A DNA stretch of 64,000 bases from Arthrobacter sp. ok362 (GCF_900102785.1 NZ_FNGC01000016.1:51596-115595); one strand, 5' to 3'; positions 41,238 through 50,329 are shown, numbered from the stretch's first letter. Program-made: numbers and translations. The notes: generated by a model not told the origin, from the sequence alone.

Positions 41238-42590
41238 GTGAGCCAGCACCCGAGCAGCGGAAAAGCCAGCAGCGGAAAACCCAGCAGCGCGAGCCCCCGC
41301 ACCGCGGGTCCCCGCGTCATTCGCGAGGTCGTCTTTGTCGACGGCGTCCGCACCCCGTTCGGCCGCGCGGGCGAAAAAGGCATCTACGCCGGCACCCGCG
41401 CCGACGACCTCGTGGTCAAGTGCATCCGCGAACTCATGCGCCGCAACCCCTCGCTTCCGGCCGACCGGATCGACGAGGTCGCGATCGCCGCCACCACCCA
41501 GACCGGCGACCAGGGCCTGACGATCGGCCGCACCGCCGCCCTGCTGGCCGGACTCCCCCGGTCCGTGCCCGGCTTCGCGATCGACCGCATGTGCGCCGGC
41601 GCCATGACCGCCGTAACCACGACGGCGAGCGGCATCGGCTTCGGCGCGTACGACGTCGTGATCGCCGGCGGCGTCGAACACATGGGCAACCACCCGATGG
41701 GCGCCGGCACGGACCCCAACCCGCGCTTCATGTCCGAACGGATCGTGGACCCCGCCGCCCTCAACATGGGCAACACGGCCGAGAACCTGCACGACCGCTT
41801 CCCGGCCATCACCAAGGACCGTACCGACGCCTATGCCGTCGCCTCGCAGGACAAGCTCGCCACCGCCTACGCCAACGGCCAGATCCAGCCCGACCTCGTG
41901 CCCGTCGCCACGATGAAGCCGGGCCGGGGCTGGACCGTCAACACCGTGGACGAACCCCCGCGCCCCGGAACCTCACTCGGGGACCTGGCGGCCCTCAAGA
42001 CCCCGTTCCGCGCCCACGGCCGGGTCACTGCGGGCAACGCCGCGGGCCTGAACGATGGCGCAACGGCAGCCCTGCTGGCCTCCGCGGATGCCGCCGAGGA
42101 ACTCGGACTGCCGGTCAGGATGCGCCTGGTCGCCTACGCCTTCGCCGGCGTGGAACCCGAGGTCATGGGCATCGGCCCGGTCCCAGCGACCGAAAAGGCC
42201 CTCAAGAACGCCGGACTCGGCATCGGGGACATCGGCCTCTTCGAAATCAACGAGGCCTTCGCCGTCCAGGTCCTCAGCTTCCTGGACCACTTCGGGATCG
42301 CCGACGACGACCCCCGCGTCAACCGCTACGGCGGCGCGATCGCCGTCGGGCACCCGCTGGCGTCCTCGGGGGTCAGGCTGATGAACCAGCTGGCCCGGCA
42401 GTTCGAGGAGGACCCCTCGGTCCGCTTTGGCATGACCACGATGTGCATCGGCCTGGGAATGGGCGCCACCGTAATCTGGGAGAACCCGCATCACGAGGAC
42501 TACGGCGCCGAAGCACACGTCACCGAAGCCCACGACACCGAAGCACGCCAGGCAGAGACCACGACCACCCAGACTGGAGCCACAGCATGA
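41238..42590 (+). CDS. fadA: Acetyl-CoA acyltransferase (thiolase)
   Basis: Thiolytic cleavage of 3-ketoacyl-CoA, last step of fatty-acid beta-oxidation. 450 aa. Nucleophile Cys in FAIDRMCAGAMTAV, the GGVEHMGNHP stretch, NEAFAVQ with the His-loop neighbour, GHPLASSGVR with the catalytic His, and the second Cys in MCIGLGMGAT. The first 30 and last 25 residues are low-complexity extensions. GTG start with GAGGAG 7 nt upstream. Its stop overlaps fadB by 4 nt, so the two subunits of the trifunctional complex are coupled. Confidence 0.95.
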   Translation: MSQHPSSGKASSGKPSSASPRTAGPRVIREVVFVDGVRTPFGRAGEKGIYAGTRADDLVVKCIRELMRRNPSLPADRIDEVAIAATTQTGDQGLTIGRTAALLAGLPRSVPGFAIDRMCAGAMTAVTTTASGIGFGAYDVVIAGGVEHMGNHPMGAGTDPNPRFMSERIVDPAALNMGNTAENLHDRFPAITKDRTDAYAVASQDKLATAYANGQIQPDLVPVATMKPGRGWTVNTVDEPPRPGTSLGDLAALKTPFRAHGRVTAGNAAGLNDGATAALLASADAAEELGLPVRMRLVAYAFAGVEPEVMGIGPVPATEKALKNAGLGIGDIGLFEINEAFAVQVLSFLDHFGIADDDPRVNRYGGAIAVGHPLASSGVRLMNQLARQFEEDPSVRFGMTTMCIGLGMGATVIWENPHHEDYGAEAHVTEAHDTEARQAETTTTQTGATA

Positions 42591-44764
42591 GCGCCGCTGA
42601 TTTCCGCAAGCTTGCCGACCTCTTCCCGAACGAGACGGTCACCCACTCCTATGTCCAGGACATCGAGCTGCCGGCCGTCGACGGCAACAGCCCCGGCACC
42701 TTTGCACTGGTCACCCTCTCCAACGGCCTGGACCACTCCAAGCCCACCACGCTCGGACCCAACACCCTGATCGAGCTCGGCACGGTCTTGGAAGGGCTAA
42801 AGGAACGCGCCGCCCGCGGCGAGATTGCCGGCGTCGGCGTCACCGGCAAGCCGTACTTCCTGGTGGCCGGCGCCGACCTGTCCACGGTCAAGTCGGTCAG
42901 CGGACGCGAGCAGGGCCTGTGGATGGCCCAGCTCGGCCACGACGTCTACTCCACCCTGGCCAGCCTGGGCGTGCCGAGCTTCGCGTTCATCAACGGCCTT
43001 GCCCTCGGCGGCGGCCTGGAGATCGCACTGCAGTCCACCTACCGCACGGTCTCCACCGGCGCCGGAGCCCTGGCCCTGCCCGAGGCGTTCATCGGGCTCA
43101 TCCCGGGCTGGGGCGGGGTCTATATCCTGCCGCGGCTGATCGGGCCGGAGAACGCCCTCAGGGTCATGATCGAAAACCCGCTGACCAACAACCGCACCCT
43201 CACCGGGCCGCAGGCCTACGAGCTCGGCATGGCGGACGCGATGTTTGAACCGGCCGACTTTGTGGAACAGTCCCTGGCGTGGGCCGCGAAAGTCATTGCC
43301 GGCGCCGTGGCGCCGGAGCGGGCAAACGCCGTGGACCCGTCCGCTCCGGAGGTGGCCGCACGCTGGGCGGCCGCCGTCGCCAAGGGCCGGGCCTTCGTGG
43401 AGGCCAAGACCTCCAACGCCTCACCGGCGCCGGCCAAGGTCCTGGACGTCATGGAAGCCAACCGCACCCTGACCCAGGCGCAATCCGCTGAGCTCGAATG
43501 CCAGACGCTGGCGGACCTCATGCAGACCGACGAGTTCCGCTCCACCGTCTACGCCTTCCTGGACCTCGTGCAGCGGCGCTCCAAGCGTCCCGCCGGCGCC
43601 CCGGACCGCAAGCTCGCCCGTCCGGTGACGAAGATCGGCGTCGTGGGCGCCGGGCTGATGGCGAGCCAGCTGGCCCTGCTCTTCGCCCGCCAGCTCAAGG
43701 TTCCGGTTGTGCTGACGGACATTGACCAGGCCCGTGTGGATAAGGGAGTGGGCTACGTCCACGCCGAGGTGGACAAGCTCCTGGCGAAGGGCCGGATCAG
43801 CCCCGACGCCGCCAACCGCACCCGCGCGCTCGTCACGGGATCTGTTTCCAAGGAGGCCTTCGCCGACGCCGACTTTGTCATTGAGGCGGTCTTTGAGGAA
43901 CTCAACGTCAAGAAGCAGGTCTTCAAGGAAGTCGAGGCGATCGTCTCGGCAGAGTGCATCCTCGCGACGAATACGTCCTCGCTGTCCGTGACGGCGATGG
44001 CGGAGGACCTGGAGCACCCCGAGCGCCTGGTGGGCTTCCACTTCTTCAACCCAGTGGCCGTGATGCCGCTGCTGGAGATTGTGCGCGCGCCGAAGACCGA
44101 CGACGCCGTGCTGGCCACCGCGTTCGAGCTCGCCAAGGGGCTCAAAAAGTCTGCTGTGCTGGTCAAGGACGCCCCGGCGTTCGTGGTCAACCGCGTATTG
44201 CTCCGCCTCATGGGTGAAGTCACCGCGGCCTTCGACGAGGGCACGCCCGCGGAAGTGGCGGACAACGCGCTGCGGCCGATGGGCCTGCCCATGACTCCCT
44301 TTGTGCTCGGTGCCATGGTGGGCCTTCCCGTGGCCCAGCACGTCCAGGAATCGCTGCATGCGGCGTTCGGGGACCGCTTCAGGGTTTCGAGCAACCTGCA
44401 GGCGCTGATCGACAACGGCGTGACGTCCATTTGGGCCGTTCAGAACGGGACACCGGTGCCGGGTCCGGACGGCAAGCCGTTCATTCCTTCCGAAACCCTG
44501 GCGCTGATGTCCTTCGGCAGCACACCGTCCACCGGCGAGGAGGTGCTGCGCCGGACGCAGGACGCGCTGGCGGAAGAAATTGGGCTCATGCTCGAGGAGG
44601 GCGTCGTGGCCGGCCCCGAGGACATCGACCTCTGCATGATCCTTGGCGCGGGCTGGCCGATGTTCCTGGGCGGCATTACCCCGTACCTGGACCGGGTGGG
44701 CGCCTCGGAGCGGGTCACTGGGAAGAAATTCCTGGCGCCGGGCGTGGCGTCCGAACCGGCCTAA
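42587..44764 (+). CDS. fadB: Enoyl-CoA hydratase / 3-hydroxyacyl-CoA dehydrogenase
   Basis: 725-aa multifunctional beta-oxidation enzyme. The N-terminal crotonase domain (about 20-280) has the oxyanion-hole VAGADLSTVKS and LALGGGLEIAL, and PEAFIGLIPGWGG. The 3-hydroxyacyl-CoA dehydrogenase part (about 340-640) has the NAD fold GVVGAGLMASQLALLFA and HFFNPVAVMPLLEIV with the catalytic His, then a duplicated C-terminal domain. The ATG overlaps fadA by 4 nt (ATGA). A hairpin follows the stop. The long open frame upstream in the same register runs across fadA and is not used. Confidence 0.95.
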   Translation: MSAADFRKLADLFPNETVTHSYVQDIELPAVDGNSPGTFALVTLSNGLDHSKPTTLGPNTLIELGTVLEGLKERAARGEIAGVGVTGKPYFLVAGADLSTVKSVSGREQGLWMAQLGHDVYSTLASLGVPSFAFINGLALGGGLEIALQSTYRTVSTGAGALALPEAFIGLIPGWGGVYILPRLIGPENALRVMIENPLTNNRTLTGPQAYELGMADAMFEPADFVEQSLAWAAKVIAGAVAPERANAVDPSAPEVAARWAAAVAKGRAFVEAKTSNASPAPAKVLDVMEANRTLTQAQSAELECQTLADLMQTDEFRSTVYAFLDLVQRRSKRPAGAPDRKLARPVTKIGVVGAGLMASQLALLFARQLKVPVVLTDIDQARVDKGVGYVHAEVDKLLAKGRISPDAANRTRALVTGSVSKEAFADADFVIEAVFEELNVKKQVFKEVEAIVSAECILATNTSSLSVTAMAEDLEHPERLVGFHFFNPVAVMPLLEIVRAPKTDDAVLATAFELAKGLKKSAVLVKDAPAFVVNRVLLRLMGEVTAAFDEGTPAEVADNALRPMGLPMTPFVLGAMVGLPVAQHVQESLHAAFGDRFRVSSNLQALIDNGVTSIWAVQNGTPVPGPDGKPFIPSETLALMSFGSTPSTGEEVLRRTQDALAEEIGLMLEEGVVAGPEDIDLCMILGAGWPMFLGGITPYLDRVGASERVTGKKFLAPGVASEPA

Positions 44765-44790
44765 AGCCGCCTACATCGGTCGCGCCTTGT

Positions 44791-44835
44791 GGCGCCGCTG
44801 CCTGGACTTTGGTCCGGGGGGCGGCGCCGCTTTCG
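44791..44835 (+). terminator. Hairpin terminator after fadB
   Basis: Outer stem GGCGCCGC (44791-44798) / GCGGCGCC (44821-44828) encloses an inner GGAC/GTCC stem, followed by GCTTTCGTT. It lies between convergent fadB and the TetR gene. Confidence 0.5.
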
Positions 44836-44853
44836 TTGGTGCCAGCACGGAGC

Positions 44854-45507
44854 TTATTTTCCGGGCGCCAGCGCGGCCTCGAGAAGTGCCCGCTGCAGCC
44901 AGGCGAGGTACCGCTGCGGCGTCCAGCCGGCCTGCACCACGAGGTGCTCATATTGGTACGGGGAGGTCAGAAGCCACAGCGTCAAGGCCACCTCTTCCAG
45001 CGGAACATCCGACCGCAGCCCGCCGCGCTGCTGCAGCGCTCCGGCGACCTTGCGGAAGTCCGTCCGGATACGCTCCTGCAAGCCGGCATGCGCCGACGCG
45101 ATCTCCGGGTCGCCTTGCGCCGCGGCCGCCATGGCCTGCCACAGGCGCCCGATCCTGCCGTTGAGTTCCGCAGCGAAGGAGGCCAGACCAAGCAGTCCGG
45201 CGCGGGCGTCCTCCTCGGCCAGCACGGCTTGCGCCTCCGGCACTTCGAGGATGGACCGCCCGCCGTCCTCGCCGGCTGACGCCGCCTCCAGGGCAGCCAG
45301 CAGCAGCCGCTTCTTGGGCCCGTGGCCCTGGACCGTTTCAACGGAAACACCGGCGTCGGCCGCGATGGCACCCAGCGTCGTTGCCGTGAACCCCTTCGCC
45401 GCAAAGCAGCGGCCGGCCGCTTCGAGCACGCGTTGGCGCGTGGCGGAAGCCTGCTCTTCGCGCAATGCGGACCGGTAGCGCCTCGGACGGGAAGTTTCAA
45501 TTGCCAT
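44854..45507 (-). CDS. TetR-family transcriptional regulator
   Basis: 217 aa. N-terminal helix-turn-helix: ATRQRVLEAAGRCFAAKGF, TLGAIAADAGVSVETV, then an atypical QGHGPKKRLLLAAL where most members have YxxFxxKxxL. The C-terminal ligand domain is Ala/Leu-rich and unassigned. It is divergent from the glycosyltransferase gene, 62 bp away, with the palindrome TACTGT-CCC-ACAGTA between them, so it very likely represses itself and that gene. The start at 45507 is preferred over an upstream ATG at 45549 that would run through the operator. Alternatively it may also act on fadAB. Confidence 0.93.
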   Translation of the reverse strand: MAIETSRPRRYRSALREEQASATRQRVLEAAGRCFAAKGFTATTLGAIAADAGVSVETVQGHGPKKRLLLAALEAASAGEDGGRSILEVPEAQAVLAEEDARAGLLGLASFAAELNGRIGRLWQAMAAAAQGDPEIASAHAGLQERIRTDFRKVAGALQQRGGLRSDVPLEEVALTLWLLTSPYQYEHLVVQAGWTPQRYLAWLQRALLEAALAPGK

Positions 45508-45513
45508 ATTGAC

Positions 45514-45528
45514 TACTGTCCCACAGTA
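45514..45528. promoter_or_regulatory. Palindromic operator candidate TACTGT-CCC-ACAGTA
   Basis: Perfect 6-bp arms with a 3-bp spacer centred in the divergent TetR/glycosyltransferase gap, 7 bp from the TetR start and 41 bp from the other. Confidence 0.7.
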
Positions 45529-45569
45529 ATGAACACTGATGCAACGCACTCACTCAATAAGGAGACACC

Positions 45570-46937
45570 ATGGCATCGGTACTCGTCTGCTCCAGCCCTT
45601 TGGTCGGCCACGTCGCGCCGATGCTTGCAGTTGCGGCGGGCCTCGTCGAACACGGACATGACGTCCGCTTCCTCACCGGCAAGCGCTTCGAACGCCAGGT
45701 GTCCCGGACCGGCGCCGCGTTCATCCGGCTGCCCCCGGAGGCAGATTTCGATGACACCAGCCTGGACGCCGCCTTCCCAGGCCGCGTCGGCTTGAAGGGG
45801 CCAAAGGGGATTCGCTTCGATATCCAGGAGATCTTCATGCGCCCGGGGAAGGCCCAATACCAGGCCATCCTGGCGGCATCCGCGGAACGCCGCGTCGATG
45901 CCGTCCTGGCCGAATCATTGTTCATGGGTGCCGCGCTGCTGCTGGCCGGGCCGGCGGCCAACCGTCCGGCGGTCATCAACTGCGGAATCGTTCCGCTCAG
46001 CCTCGCCAGCCGCGATACCGCCCCGTACGGGCTGGGCATCGAGCCGATGCCGGGGTTGCCCGGCCGGGCGCGAAATTGGGCCATGCAGGCCTTGACCGAA
46101 AAAGTGGTCTTCGGCCCTGTGCAGAAATATGCCAATGCCATCTCCAGGGATGTCACCGGCTCCCCCTTCCCGACCTTCTTCATGGACTGGCCGCGCGCCG
46201 CGGACCATATCGCCCAGTTCACCGTTGCGGACTTTGAATACCCGCGCTCCGACCTCCCCGGGACGGTCCACTTTGTGGGCCCGGTGTCCCAGGGCGGGAA
46301 GAGCACCACAGACGCGACGGGCAGTACAGGCCGTGCAGGCGAAACGGGCAGTGCAGGCGGGACGCCCGAGGCCGAGCTTCCCGCGTGGTGGGCCGAACTC
46401 GACGCCGGCCGCCCCGTTGTCCATGTCACCCAGGGCACCGTTGCCAACAGGGATTTTGATGACCTGGTCCGCCCCACCATCGAAGGGCTGGCGCAGGACG
46501 ACGTCCTGGTGGTGGTCACCACCGGCGGCCGCCCCGTGGAGGCGCTCTCCGGCCCGCTGCCCGAGAACGTCCGCGTCGGCTCCTACCTGCCCTACGACGA
46601 GCTGCTCCCCAGGACCGACGTCCTGGTCACCAACGGCGGATACGGCGGGGTGCAGTTCGCGCTGCGGCACGGCGTGCCCCTAGTCGTGGCTGGTCGGACG
46701 GAGGACAAGACCGAAGTATGCGCCCGCGTGGCCTGGTCCGGCACCGGCATCAACCTCCGCACCAACCGGGCCACCCCCGAGACCGTCGCCAAGGCCGTCC
46801 GGACCGTCCTGTCCAACAGCTCCTACCGGGAAGCAAGCAGCCGGATCGGCACAGCGATACGCGCCTCCCGCGGCGTAGATGAGCTCGCGGATCTAGTGGA
46901 GAGCGTGTGCAGGGATCGCTCGCTCGAACGGGAATAG
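45570..46937 (+). CDS. GT1-family UDP-glycosyltransferase-like protein
   Basis: 455 aa, GT-B fold. N-terminus VLVCSSPLVGHVAPMLAVAAGL (acceptor-binding Rossmann); C-terminal sugar-nucleotide site VHVTQGTVAN near residue 285, then VRVGSYLPYDELLPRTDVLVTNGGYGGVQFALRHGVPLV, the MGT/UGT signature region. Many bacterial relatives glycosylate macrolides, terpenoids or flavonoids. A Thr/Gly-rich low-complexity linker (TTDATGSTGRAGETGSAGG, about 249-267) joins the halves. Control by the adjacent TetR suggests induction by a compound it modifies; substrate unknown. No ATG alternative; the ribosome site AAGGAGA is good. Confidence 0.88.
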   Translation: MASVLVCSSPLVGHVAPMLAVAAGLVEHGHDVRFLTGKRFERQVSRTGAAFIRLPPEADFDDTSLDAAFPGRVGLKGPKGIRFDIQEIFMRPGKAQYQAILAASAERRVDAVLAESLFMGAALLLAGPAANRPAVINCGIVPLSLASRDTAPYGLGIEPMPGLPGRARNWAMQALTEKVVFGPVQKYANAISRDVTGSPFPTFFMDWPRAADHIAQFTVADFEYPRSDLPGTVHFVGPVSQGGKSTTDATGSTGRAGETGSAGGTPEAELPAWWAELDAGRPVVHVTQGTVANRDFDDLVRPTIEGLAQDDVLVVVTTGGRPVEALSGPLPENVRVGSYLPYDELLPRTDVLVTNGGYGGVQFALRHGVPLVVAGRTEDKTEVCARVAWSGTGINLRTNRATPETVAKAVRTVLSNSSYREASSRIGTAIRASRGVDELADLVESVCRDRSLERE

Positions 46938-46943
46938 GCAAAC

Positions 46944-46976
46944 ACGGCCGGCGTCAGACCTCGCGCAGCCGGCCGT
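46944..46976. terminator. Inverted repeat at the glycosyltransferase/ECF convergent junction
   Basis: ACGGCCGGC and GCCGGCCGT, 9-bp perfect arms with a 15-nt loop, overlapping the last codons of the ECF ATPase. It could end transcription from both sides. Confidence 0.4.
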
Positions 46977-48546
46977 CGTTGAGTTCCAGGACGCGGTGCG
47001 CGTTCATCCGGGCGTAGGCCAGGTCATGGGTGACCATGACGACGGCGGCGCCCCGCGCGGCGGCGCGGACGACGGCGGACCGCAGCGCCTCGAGGCCGTG
47101 CCGGTCCAGCCCCACGGTGGGCTCGTCCAGGGCCAACACTGCCGGATCGCGGGCCAGGACCGTGGCCAGGGCGAGCAGACGCTGCCGGGAGGCAGACAAT
47201 TCGGCCGGGTGGGCCGCCTCGGTACCGGACAGTCCCACCGCGGCCAGCGCCGCCCGGGCCCTGTCCTCGGCTTCGGCTTTCCCGACCAGCTGCCGGAGTC
47301 CGAATGCGGCTTCCCGCAGGACGGTCCGTTCGAACAGCTGGTCCCGGGGGTGCTGGAACAACAGGCCCATGGAGGCCGCGACAGTTCCCACCGGCACGCC
47401 GGCAATGCTGCGCCCGCAGACCCGCACGTCCCCCTCCGAGGGCCGGAGCAGCCCGTTGAAGTGACGCAGCAGCGTCGACTTGCCGGCGCCGTTGGGCCCG
47501 GTCACGGCGATGATCTCGCCCGGGTCCACGGCAAAGTCCACGTCGTGGAGGACCCGGGCCTGCGCGGGGGCGCCTCGGTGCCGCGGGTCCGGGCCGTAGC
47601 CGAACCCTACCCCGCGCAATTCCAGCGATGCCGGCCCGGGGCCGGGCGCCGCCACAGGGACCGGACTGAGAATCTCGTCATTGATAGCAGGACCGCGGGC
47701 TCCGGCGGCAACACCAGGCCCAAGGACGCCGGGGCCAGATACACCAGGGCCACCAACGCCGGGGCCGCCTACGCCAATCACACCCGCGCGCTCCAACTCG
47801 GCCGAGCCCGCCAACTGCGCCGGCGTTCCCGCGGCGGTGACGGTCCCGCCGTCGAGTACTGTCCAGTGCGTGGCTTCGCCGGCGAGGCGGTCCGCCGCCT
47901 GGCTCAGCAGGACGACGCCGGTCCCCGTGCCGCGGAGGCTGCGGACCAGGTCCTCAACCTGCGCGGCTCCGGCCGCGTCCAGGGATGCCAGCGGCTCGTC
48001 CAGGATGAGTACGTCCGGTTCCGCGATGACGGCGCAGCCCACAGCGAGCCTGCGCAGCTCTCCGCCGGAGAGCGTGGCCGGATCCCGGTCCAGCAGGTCC
48101 GAGAGTCCCGTACGCGCGGCGGTGCGCTCCACCGCGCGGAGCATGTCGTCCCGCGGCGTCGCGCGGTTTTCCAAGCCGAAGGCCAGCTCCTCGGCGACTG
48201 TGGCGCGTACCGAGGAGAGCATCGCGGCGGCGTCCTGCGGGACGAAGGCCACGCGGCTGGACCATTCGGCGGGATTGATCCGGGGATCGTCGGGAGCGCC
48301 GTGGAATTCCAGCAAGGTGCCCTCGAGCTCCAGGCTGCCGCGGAATGCTCCCGCGTAACCGGCACGGAGCCAGCCTGCCATGAGTTTGCCCAGCGTGGAC
48401 TTTCCGCTCCCGGAGCCGCCCAGGACGGCGGTCAGGGAGCCGGGTGTGACCGAGATCGCCGCACCGCTTAGCACCGGGGTGTTCTCGCCGTGGAACGTGA
48501 ACGCCTCGATCCGGATCTGCAGCGCCGTCCGGGTGGTCGCCGTCAT
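46954..48546 (-). CDS. ECF transporter energy-coupling ATPase, duplicated (A and A' fused)
   Basis: 530 aa with two ABC ATPase domains in one chain. First (about 5-245): Walker A GGSGSGKST, Q-loop FVPQDAAAM, signature LSGGELRR, Walker B VLILDEPLASLD. Second (about 300-530): Walker A GPNGAGKST, Q-loop LLFQHPRDQ, a degenerate signature LSASRQRL, Walker B VLALDEPTVGLD and His in MVTHD. The linker (about 255-290) is elastin-like Gly-Pro-Gly-Val repeats. ATGA overlap with the T-component gene. This is the A subunit of an energy-coupling-factor importer. The altered second signature, SASRQ for SGGQ, would leave one active composite site or weak hydrolysis. Confidence 0.9.
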   Translation of the reverse strand: MTATTRTALQIRIEAFTFHGENTPVLSGAAISVTPGSLTAVLGGSGSGKSTLGKLMAGWLRAGYAGAFRGSLELEGTLLEFHGAPDDPRINPAEWSSRVAFVPQDAAAMLSSVRATVAEELAFGLENRATPRDDMLRAVERTAARTGLSDLLDRDPATLSGGELRRLAVGCAVIAEPDVLILDEPLASLDAAGAAQVEDLVRSLRGTGTGVVLLSQAADRLAGEATHWTVLDGGTVTAAGTPAQLAGSAELERAGVIGVGGPGVGGPGVSGPGVLGPGVAAGARGPAINDEILSPVPVAAPGPGPASLELRGVGFGYGPDPRHRGAPAQARVLHDVDFAVDPGEIIAVTGPNGAGKSTLLRHFNGLLRPSEGDVRVCGRSIAGVPVGTVAASMGLLFQHPRDQLFERTVLREAAFGLRQLVGKAEAEDRARAALAAVGLSGTEAAHPAELSASRQRLLALATVLARDPAVLALDEPTVGLDRHGLEALRSAVVRAAARGAAVVMVTHDLAYARMNAHRVLELNDGRLREV

Positions 48547-49301
48547 GACGGCGCTCCGGCAGGCCAGGAGGCCACAATCCGCCCGGCGACGGCGGCCGCC
48601 GCGAGCACCAGGGCTACAGCCCGGAAGCGCCGCTGGGCGGGCGGGTCGGCGACTTCGCGGTAACTGGTGCGGGGTCCCGGACTGCCGAAGCCGCGGGCGT
48701 CGAGCGCCTGGGCGCGGCTGCCGGCGTCGTCGATCAGGGCCAGGACCAGCGGCACCATCTGCAGGCGGAGGGTGCCGAGGCGGGACAGCAGGCCCCGCCC
48801 GACCACCATCCCGCGCGTTTCCTGGGCCCGCCGGATCTGGTCCAAGCGGACCGCGACGGCGGGCAGGAGGGTGAGCGTGGAGGCCAGGACGAAGCCGAAC
48901 TGCGGCGGGATCCTGCTCCCGGCGAGGGCGGAGACGAGGTCGGGAACGCTCACGGTGAAGGAAAAGAGCAGGAAAACCAGGACGCAGGCGGTTGTCCGCG
49001 TTCCGAGCTCCAGCGCGAAGCCCAGGCCCTCGGCCGTGACCCTGGCCGGCCCCCACTGGGCCAGCACGGTCTGGCCTTCGGGGAAGAACAGGCCGTGCAG
49101 CACCAGCAGGGACAGGCACAGGGGCGTCAGGATCACCGCTGCGGCAGGCAGGACGCGCCCCGCAACTCCACGGCGCACCGCGAGGAACACTGCGGCGAGG
49201 GCCGCGGCGACAGACAGCGGCCAGTACGCAGCCGCCGTCGTGACGACGGCAGCACTGGCGGCGGCGGTCAGCGCGGTGAAGGGGTGGAGACGCGAGGTCA
49301 T
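48543..49301 (-). CDS. ECF transporter T component (CbiQ/EcfT type)
   Basis: About 252 aa. Five or six membrane helices, then the cytoplasmic coupling helices with two Ala-Arg-Gly-type motifs: AQETRGMVVGRG near residue 163 and AQALDARGFGSPGPR near 205. These contact the ATPase in EcfT. The start is ATG at 49301; a GTG two codons earlier is possible. It overlaps the ATPase gene by 4 nt and is 64 bp after the S component. It belongs to a dedicated (group I-like) module, since S, T and A lie in one operon. Confidence 0.9.
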   Translation of the reverse strand: MTSRLHPFTALTAAASAAVVTTAAAYWPLSVAAALAAVFLAVRRGVAGRVLPAAAVILTPLCLSLLVLHGLFFPEGQTVLAQWGPARVTAEGLGFALELGTRTTACVLVFLLFSFTVSVPDLVSALAGSRIPPQFGFVLASTLTLLPAVAVRLDQIRRAQETRGMVVGRGLLSRLGTLRLQMVPLVLALIDDAGSRAQALDARGFGSPGPRTSYREVADPPAQRRFRAVALVLAAAAVAGRIVASWPAGAPS

Positions 49302-49365
49302 AAGCACGGTGTCATTAACGCGGTGTCAGTGTGTCACTGTCACACGGTCGCAGCGGTCACAGGGG

Positions 49366-50187
49366 TCAGGCGTCCGGCGCTGCCGGGGCCTTGCCGGCGA
49401 GCACCCGGTAGCGCCGCACGAAGGGGAACTGGAAGGTAGTGCGGCGGGGCAGGGCGTAGGCGAGCAGCGCTGCGATCGTGAAGACGATCGCCTTGTCCAT
49501 GGGATCGGAAATCAGTGCCTGCTTGGTGATGGCGGCAAGGAGGGTGTCCCCCATGGCCCGGAAGGCGCCGACGATCGCCCCGGTGCCCAGGCCTGAGGTG
49601 CCGCCAAAGACGAACGCGGCGATCGGGGCGGAGACGACGCCGGCCAGGATGCCGGTGAAGAATCCTGCGACGGGGGCGAAGTAGAAGCGGCGGAACAGGC
49701 CGCCGCGGGCGGCCATGCCGGCGAGGAAGCCGATGAGGGCAGCACCGGCGGCGAAGGGCAGGACGGTCGGGTTGAAGAAGGACCAGACGATGCTGCTGAG
49801 CGCGCCCGTGGCGGCGCCGGCGGCCGGCCCGGCGAGAACGGCGATCAGGACGGTGCCAATCGCGTCGATGTAGAACGGCAGGCCCGTGCTGCCCATCAGC
49901 TGTCCGAGGACCACGTTCAGGACCAGCGCCACGGGGATGAGGACCACGGTGGAAGTGGGGAGAACGGGCAGGACTGCCACAATCAGCAGTACCGCGCCGA
50001 GCAGGAAACCGCCGAGGGCTACGAGGGCCGAGAAACTGGCCGGGCCGTTGGCAATGTCCGCGGGCTGGGTCAGCACCAGGAAGATGTACGTGGCGGCAAT
50101 GGCGGCGGCGCCCGCGATTTCGAGCAGGCGGCGCCTGCGGGCGGCCGCCTGTCCAGGGGCAGTGACGGTGAGGGCTGGCTGTGACAT
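49366..50187 (-). CDS. ECF transporter substrate-binding S component, substrate unassigned
   Basis: 273 aa, about six hydrophobic helices, small and Ala/Gly-rich as S components are. The stretch LPFYIDAIGTVLIAVLAGP resembles the region after helix 2 in several vitamin-type S proteins. It begins after a 20-residue cytosolic N-terminus and has the ribosome site AAAGGAAC. It is part of a complete importer with the T and A genes downstream, and a nucleoside hydrolase gene lies 142 bp upstream in the same direction. The neighbour hints at a nucleoside or nucleobase-like cargo, but that is inference only; no substrate motif is readable. Confidence 0.85.
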   Translation of the reverse strand: MSQPALTVTAPGQAAARRRRLLEIAGAAAIAATYIFLVLTQPADIANGPASFSALVALGGFLLGAVLLIVAVLPVLPTSTVVLIPVALVLNVVLGQLMGSTGLPFYIDAIGTVLIAVLAGPAAGAATGALSSIVWSFFNPTVLPFAAGAALIGFLAGMAARGGLFRRFYFAPVAGFFTGILAGVVSAPIAAFVFGGTSGLGTGAIVGAFRAMGDTLLAAITKQALISDPMDKAIVFTIAALLAYALPRRTTFQFPFVRRYRVLAGKAPAAPDA

Positions 50188-50244
50188 GGGGTGTTCCTTT
50201 GGCTGGGTGCAACAAGTTCCGCCTCATGTCACCTCGGCGCAGCT

Positions 50245-50282
50245 ACCATCCTAGCGATCGGCGACCATTCTAGCGATCTGCG
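50245..50282 (-). repeat. Two tandem 19-bp repeats carrying -10-like boxes
   Basis: ACCATCCTAGCGATCGGCG and ACCATTCTAGCGATCTGCG lie head to tail. On the minus strand each includes a TAGGAT or TAGAAT hexamer just upstream of the ECF S gene, so the repeat duplicates a promoter-like element. Confidence 0.7.
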
Positions 50283-50329
50283 GACCCGCGCGGGAACTCC
50301 CTCCGTTGACTCAGCAAAGAAGTCCGGCG

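Noticed and set aside
41420..42586. Long N-terminal extension of fadB
   Set aside because: That part of the frame runs out of phase across fadA and is Arg/Pro/His-rich; the ATG overlapping the fadA stop gives the family start.
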